Below, in pieces: positions 57,939 to 64,000 of a stretch of 64,000 nucleotides of DNA; position 1 is the first letter of the stretch, and each line of letters begins with the position of its first letter. The stretch comes from Marchantia polymorpha subsp. ruderalis. Its lineage: Eukaryota; Streptophyta; Marchantiopsida; Marchantiales; Marchantiaceae. The DNA lies in assembly GCA_037833965.1 (NCBI GenBank), contig AP031355.1, forward strand, positions 3,063,501 to 3,127,500. Direction: 5' to 3'. Below the pieces are notes generated by a model, which was not told the DNA's origin, did not search any database, and was given only the letters and a program-made list of their open reading frames with translations. A program made the position numbers and the translations under genes.

Positions 57939-60900
57939 TTAGGAGAGCTTTCTAACGCCACTGACACAGGCCCATCCGCAATCCTGAGTCACCTGAATAT
58001 TATCCAGATAACATGCATAGGTATGTCGGACTTGCTCAACCTGCGAAGGGATACATGCACATCGTCAGAAGGATACACGTCTTCACGACAGTCCAAGAAA
58101 TCACAGGCGCTGAATATGTAACAAGCATTTTTCTATCTGACAAGAGCATACACTGCTATAGATGCTTGGTAAAAAGGACGACTGTCGCCAGCCCAGTGCC
58201 CCAAGGTCACAGGGTGGTACAATGACATCGTCTCTCAAAACAATTAGCTCGAAATAATAGAAAACCAACGAACCTGCTCAACAAGAATTCCTGAGAGACC
58301 AACAAACGCCCCGGGTCTAGCGTAGTTCGCAATTCGACTCGCTAAGTCCACAAGAGGGTTCAACAAGATATTCGCGATAACAATATCGAAGTCTGGGGAC
58401 ATTTTATTATCCGGGCCTTCGTCCATATCGTTGTCAAAGACGGGATGATATGCTGCACCGGGGGGGACGGGATCCTCCCCATTGATAGATGCTAAAAACA
58501 CCTGCAGCCTCTGATCATCCAAATCATTCAAAGAAGCATTGTAGCGGGCCGATGTGATGGCCATAGGATCAATGTCAATACCGACGGCCCTGGAAGCTCC
58601 CATCTGCACATCACCACGAAACCTGCGAGTTCAGAAGTTTGATAACTTAGCCTAATTGAACTAAAGGCGATGAAAAAGGGCCTCTTAGTGAAGAAAAAGC
58701 AGATGATACCAGTTCGGGATCGAATAAATTGTATCTGTAGCGCTAACTAGGAAGGAAGTATACCTTCAGTGCAGCTATGGAGAGAATACCCGAGCCGGTC
58801 CCGTAATCCAACATCCGTTCTCCACCTCTAAGAACTTGGTGAAGTAACTGCAAACAAAGACGAGTAGTCGGATGTTCTCCGGTTCCGAAAGCAAGGCCTG
58901 GATCCAGTATGACGTTCACTGCCATTGGATTCTGCAACAACGAGTGGTAACGTCAGAAAGTTTCCTCACAAAAATTAAATCAAGCGCATTGACGTCTGTC
59001 GCAATGCTTCATAATATTAGGGTTTCAGGCTCATGATTGAAATGCTGAAACTAAACTCCATGACGATCCAAAACTGCGGACCAGTAGGCCGTCAATCTTT
59101 GCAGTCCAGAGAGCACACACATGCTACCGCATCTAGCTTCCTATCCACGACATCATACACTGCTACTACGAAGGTGGTGCGATTGGCCTACCCTTTACGA
59201 CTCTACTGCTCTGCTCGGCGCAATGTCATTTACGCGACAATTATGAAAAGCTCCAGAGTTAGTATGACTTACAGGCGGTGCCCTCCAGTTCGGGACGATC
59301 CACAAGCCGGCTGCTACCTCGACGGGCTCGAACATACTCTGCTGACACAGACCATATTCAGACACATCAAAACAGCGCAATGGGTGTTGAGGAGAGAGGA
59401 CAACCATCCAGCTAACGCTACCTAGACATACATGGCTAAACTGGAGTTGTACATTAGCCATTCTTACATAATCTCACTATAGGAGGACGGACGGAGACAT
59501 GTGGTGAAAGGAAGTTCAGGCATACCTAAACTGGGCCAAGATGCTTTCGGGATGCTGTGTTATCACACTACTGAGCTCTAACTAGTAACATGTCATAAGT
59601 TGTCCCCTCAGTACGTAGCTTTGGATATCCAACAGTAACACATCCTGTCCGATCTTACACATAGCCTGACTCTGTCGCGAAAGCTCCTCTTACAGGTTTG
59701 ACCAACACTGCCTAATCCTCCAACGATTTAAGAGCACTTGATCCTCAGTATGGAGCTCTGTAGTTCCATCAGTAACACAGCATGTCCATTCTTATTTCTG
59801 GCCTGACTCTGCCGCAAAAGCGCCTCTTAGAGGTTTGACCGTAACTGACTAATCTCCAACGATTTAAAGGCACTTGATCCAGCAATCTGGTGAATAATAA
59901 TCTGATGCCATACTCCTGCTCCTCCAAAAGAGTTAATCCCAAACAAAGATGAACCCGATAACATAGTAAGAGGATAGGTTACCACAGGAGGGGGTTTCCA
60001 TTTTCAATCTCATGCAAAACCACCCAGGAAATATTCAACACCAGATAAATTGACAAAAAATGCCAATGGAATGCCAAGAAATCTCGTTGTAACGCCTAGC
60101 ATGTGTATGCCAAACCCACTAACTCCACTTTGGCGCAACGATTAAGCAGCTTCCCCAAGTCTCTGGACGTCCTTGTGGCCCGGAAAAAAAGTACGGAACG
60201 ACCTACAGATGAACAGACTATCCTCTTATGAATCCTGACGAACTTCTAGTGGGCCCCCTAATGATTACTCTCTACCTCACTCCTGCTTTGGTGGTGGCTA
60301 CAGCGGAACCTACGATGGAACGCCTATGTGAAGCCCGGAACCTAAAACATGATGGAAAGTTCCCCGTTCTCTTAGAGAAACCTACGCGCACATGAGATTT
60401 AAGAAGGGAACCTCAGACACCACTAACTCCACAGGAGAACTTACGAACTCCACTTACGGTACATGATGGTGGTGAAGGTCTTCACTTACACAGCGAATTA
60501 AAACGAGATAAGCTAGATTAGGGCGGACCTAGACTACAACGATGAACATGGACGCGACGTTGTGATGGACTGAACACAACACCTACTAGAAGCAAGGGAA
60601 GACGCGACACGAGACTCGATCCTTTCAAACTTAGATGGAAAAACCACTTGCAAAACGAGCCACATTCTAGGAGCCGAGACCTGGTTGATCCACTTTTACA
60701 CCCTACAACCATTGTCAGATCAATCTTTGCATCGCAGATGGAAATCAAGGCCATTAGATCATGATAATCAACTGATCAAGTAAATGTGTTCCAAATCATC
60801 TTCTCCACTTGGCACACTGTACGAGAGTACATGAATAGTTAGTAGATACCTGAAGCTGTTCAATCCAGTCTTGATCCTCCATCAACTCTACAACATAATG

Positions 60901-62508
60901 GGGCATCTCATTGAAACCAATTGAGTGGGATGCCATAGCGATGGACTCCCCGACATCCTGTTCCTCTGGAAATATTGCAGTGATGTGACTCTGCAAACGA
61001 CAATGAAATGCATGATTCGTCAAAAGATTCAGACAAGAAAAACTAATGGATTCTGCTACAAGAACGCCACTGCCTGTCCCCAGCAACGTACTCTAGCTTC
61101 ACAGGAGCACCTCCGAGAAGAAACTTTTGTTCCTTACTCTCAGGAATCTACCTAATTCCATCATGACACCACCTTGCGTGTCGATGTTCCCAACTCTACG
61201 CCTGAGCATCAGATTAAAATTCTGGTTTCTAATAATCTCGAGCATCTTGTTGAAGCTATAACTCCATTGACAGATACCAGCTCCTTGCAAGTGTGTTCCT
61301 ACATCTTCAAGAATAAGCTCCTTACACAACTGCCACCTAGTAAAAATGTCAAGAACTGCATGCTAACAAACGAAATGATACACACAAAACTTCAAATCGA
61401 GATTCACTTCCGCAAGGTTGAATAAAGGTAAACTCAACCACACAGAATACCACTACTGAAGAGCTCACCTCCTCCCACAGCTGACGCTCTCCTGTCTGCC
61501 ACGGAACAGGACCGTCTGTATAGATCTGATTAAGTATCACACCAAAAGTGTCACTCGGTATCTCAAATCTCCTAGTACCAAAAGTAAAAGTAAAAAAGCT
61601 TAATGTAAAATATCATAAACCAAGAAAAGTCTCTTCGCGATACCTCCTGCTCGTTGGTGCTCCCATAGTGGGCATCCTCTATGCTGCATGAGCTTGCTCC
61701 AAAACACATCAAAGCTTCCACAAGCCCATCCTGTAGTATGTAAAAACACCAATCAAATGACTGCCACTTCAAGCCTAGACCGGCTAAAACAGAGTTTCAC
61801 GAGAAGGACGGAAGACTACCAAAGAAGTGAGGAACAAAAGTCGGCAGTGAGGACAATACACCAATAAATGCGAAAATATGATGTCCGCAGTCCTCCACAA
61901 CAACCAATTCTACCTGCGCTCTTGACTCTCTAGTGGAAATGGATTACACTTCCGAATGATCAACACGAGACCTTCTACAAAACTAGCCGTAACATATGTA
62001 CACGTCATTGTACGGACCGTTGGCTTAGATAAGTGCCAGAGAGACATTAACAAGACTCTGAGACAAAATGAATCCAATTTAAGAATTGGACTTTAGGACT
62101 CACCGCAATGTCACCCCGGCACCGGATTCTCACAGACTGCATAATGAACGGCTTCTTCTCTTCGGAATCAGATGACTTCTCTTTTACGACGACTGACTCG
62201 CCAGCAGTGGTGTGTGCGCAGAAGCTCCGGCCCACTCTTCTGCTATTCAACCGCACAGCCAAATTCACCATCTGGTCAGACACATTTTTATTGGGAACCA
62301 ACACCCTGGTGCCTAAGACCCTCTGAACAGAATTGTCTCGATATTCCTGAAGACCAGCAGTGGGAGTTCCAGCGTGTAGAAAACCTCGCGACAAAGTCAC
62401 GTCACGGGCCCTAAGGCTACGCCTTATTCTGCCGGATGCAATCGAAGGGGATAGGATAGACACCATACGAGAACTGTGACTGAGCAATCTGGGAAGATAT
62501 GTATGCAT
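57939..62508 (-). CDS. PRMA: Ribosomal protein L11 methyltransferase (PrmA family), organelle-targeted
   Basis: Eight minus-strand exons: 62508-62104, 61730-61644, 61561-61469, 60990-60850, 59341-59273, 58931-58764, 58603-58274 and 58040-57939. All introns are phase 0; total 464 residues. PrmA enzymes use S-adenosylmethionine to methylate ribosomal protein L11. The family signature [14 protein letters not shown] is at about 275-288, the SAM motif LDYGTGSG at 306-313, the acidic GIDID at 329-333, and the catalytic-loop segment ANILLNPL at 398-405. The first about 60 residues are Arg/Ser-rich with few acids, like a mitochondrial or plastid transit peptide. An in-frame ATG at 62586 would add 26 very basic residues in GA-rich, UTR-like DNA, so I prefer 62508. 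The exon 7 end is ambiguous (58274 or 58283), because GTTGAGCA is repeated at both sides of the last intron. Confidence 0.9.
59605..59884. repeat. Tandem pair of about 130-bp repeats in the fourth PrmA intron
   Basis: Two diverged direct copies (about 59605-59744 and 59742-59884) share CAGTAACAC, GCCTGACTCTG, GAGGTTTGACC-like and CAACGATTTAA segments in the same order. They lie inside the longest intron (59342-60849). Confidence 0.75.
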
Positions 62509-64000
62509 TCTCTTTCTCTTTCTTCTCCTTCGTCTACCAACTCGACTCTTCCTCTCCGTACTCTTGTAACCGTCACTTCCCACCAACCCACAACCAAACC
62601 GCCCACCGATTGTGAGTGGAACCCAATGCGCAGTATCTAGATCTCAACCTGGAACAGATCTTACGAACGGGTCCTTTTCCTTCTTTTCGGCTAATTCTGC
62701 AGAACACACCAGATCTTCCAAACTGACGGGTGCCCACTGCTTGTGCGGCTGCTGACTCGCGCTAGTGAACGAACTGCTTCTCCCCTAACTCAGAAGCTCA
62801 GTCTCCTCACCCCACCGGTCCTAGTCCTCACTCCTGTCCTCAGTTGAGCAGTCTGCTCCTAATCTCCAGATCCTGAATTCTGAATTCTCACAAGACTGCC
62901 GACTGCTGCTGTTCAGGTACCTAGAGAGAAATCAGAGTCCAAATCTCACCTCAAACAAAGAGACTAATTTGGATCTGACGCCACTTAGACACAACAAAAC
63001 CTACTCGATCCCTTCCCGCCTCTCTCCGACCAGATTGCCTCGTCGACAAAGCGTCCCAACCTCTCTCTTTCACTTCCGTCCCTCGGACACACCGCCGCAT
63101 GCAATAAATCGCACTCCCACCTCCTTCCCTCCCTCCCTCCCTCTCTCGATACCCAACAAACGAAATCAGCTCTGACGAGAAACTCTACAGACTCAACAAA
63201 ACAAACAAGACGAGGATCCCGCCACACCTCACGAACAGACCTGGCACGCGCAAATCCAAATCAATCGACACCGGTGGGCGCAGTGCAATATCCGGACGAC
63301 GAAGCGAAAGACGAGACGCCCAGCAATTGGATACGACTTCGACAAGTGCTCCTTTGATGGTGATGGTGGTGGTTGATCTTTCCCTCCCTCCTCCCTCCCT
63401 TCCTTTTCCTTCCCTCGTTCCTTCCTTCCCTCCCTCCCTCCCTCTGTCTCTCGGCTTCTTCGTCCCTCGGGTGAAAAAAGTTTCGAGCACGACGGGGCCA
63501 GATCGCACACTCGTCTGCTTTACTCGCGCGCCTGCTTCTGTCTTGCTGGTGACCTAGCGGACGATGGATGATCACCCCGCCCCTTCCCCGTTCCGCGTTC
63601 CTCTCTTTTCCTTCCCTTTCCTTCCCTTTCGTGGGTCGGCCCGTTGGTCGGTGCACACTCTCCCGCGCGAGCTTTCGGCCACAGGGCCGCCCGCCTTCCG
63701 TTGCCTTACCTTAGCTTCAACTTCCCGCTGCGGTCGCCTGTTCCGCTGCATGCTCTCCCGGACGCCGACCAGTTCGCATTTCCCCGTCAAAATCTCACCC
63801 CGCGCCAACGGGGTTTAGGGTTTTGCTCCCCTCCCACTTGCCAGATGGATGGCTTTCCCAGGTTCATGGACGGTACCGCTCTGCTCTGTAACGTCCTCTT
63901 TCCACCGATGTTTCTATTTATACAGAACGGGGCTTCATTCAGCTATTATCCTTGTTCAGCTATTATCCTTATGCTCACCATCATAATAACAATTATTTAT
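62509..64000. other. Upstream region of the PrmA-family gene, CT-rich
   Basis: Immediately upstream of 62508 the coding-strand sequence is GA-rich and looks like a 5' leader. Positions 63115-63150 and 63380-63460 are CCCT-type pyrimidine tracts that create long but low-complexity frames. GGGTTTAGGGTTTTG near 63808 is a telo-box-like element common in plant promoters of translation genes. A direct repeat TTCAGCTATTATCCTT occurs twice at 63937-63969. A TATTTATA at 63914 could serve a plus-strand gene starting beyond the window. No coding region is supported. Confidence 0.45.

Noticed and set aside
62969..63818. Several 70-130 codon frames on both strands near the right end
   Set aside because: They arise from CCCT/AGGG pyrimidine-purine tracts, are low complexity and overlap each other on both strands. 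No domain or splice signal supports any of them.

Overview
This is nuclear DNA from a land plant. The evidence is a tandem family of secretory class III peroxidases with the canonical four-exon structure, spliced genes with GT-AG introns, a Ty3/gypsy retrotransposon end, a mitochondrial rrn18 fragment inserted in the nuclear genome, and an intronless relic of an NDR/LATS-type AGC kinase. The spacers, transposon style and peroxidase sequences look to me like a non-seed plant, perhaps a bryophyte such as a liverwort. That assignment is inference, not something the sequence proves.

Layout. Positions 1-11332 are GC-rich transposon DNA. They hold the end of a gypsy integrase, a polypurine tract, and what looks like one very long (about 5.4 kb) LTR carrying its own 1045-codon ORF. 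Fragments of the same LTR follow in both orientations. The LTR copies carry dense short palindromes that differ from copy to copy. Positions 11333-15960 are AT-rich and contain a decayed second gypsy integrase.

Positions 15975-49530 are a peroxidase cluster of eight intact-looking genes: two on the minus strand (16270-17879, 20374-21980), three on the plus strand (23506-25125, 29167-30768, 34012-35599), one minus (38217-39829) and two plus (42092-43667, 47658-49226). There are at least three broken remnants. Each gene has a TATAAAAG box, a shared motif (TCATGGCCAGCTTGC or close) 83-104 bp upstream of it, a predicted intron in the 5' leader, and an AATAAA about 290 bp after the stop. The genes are mosaics. 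Long tracts including introns are identical, or nearly so, between specific pairs, while the rest of the same genes has diverged. This indicates recent gene conversion or unequal exchange, including between inverted copies. All eight encode 325-residue secreted haem peroxidases with the catalytic Arg/His pair, the proximal His and the disulfide cysteines, so they are probably apoplastic or vacuolar enzymes with overlapping roles.

Positions 49540-57938 are AT-rich and hold the rrn18 insertion, the kinase relic and a possible tRNA-Asp-like relic. Positions 57939-62508 (minus strand) are an eight-exon gene for an organelle-targeted ribosomal protein L11 methyltransferase (PrmA family), with every intron in phase 0. 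The last 1.4 kb is its CT-rich upstream region. I could not run searches or alignments. Exon borders come from splice consensus, reading frame and comparison among the eight copies.
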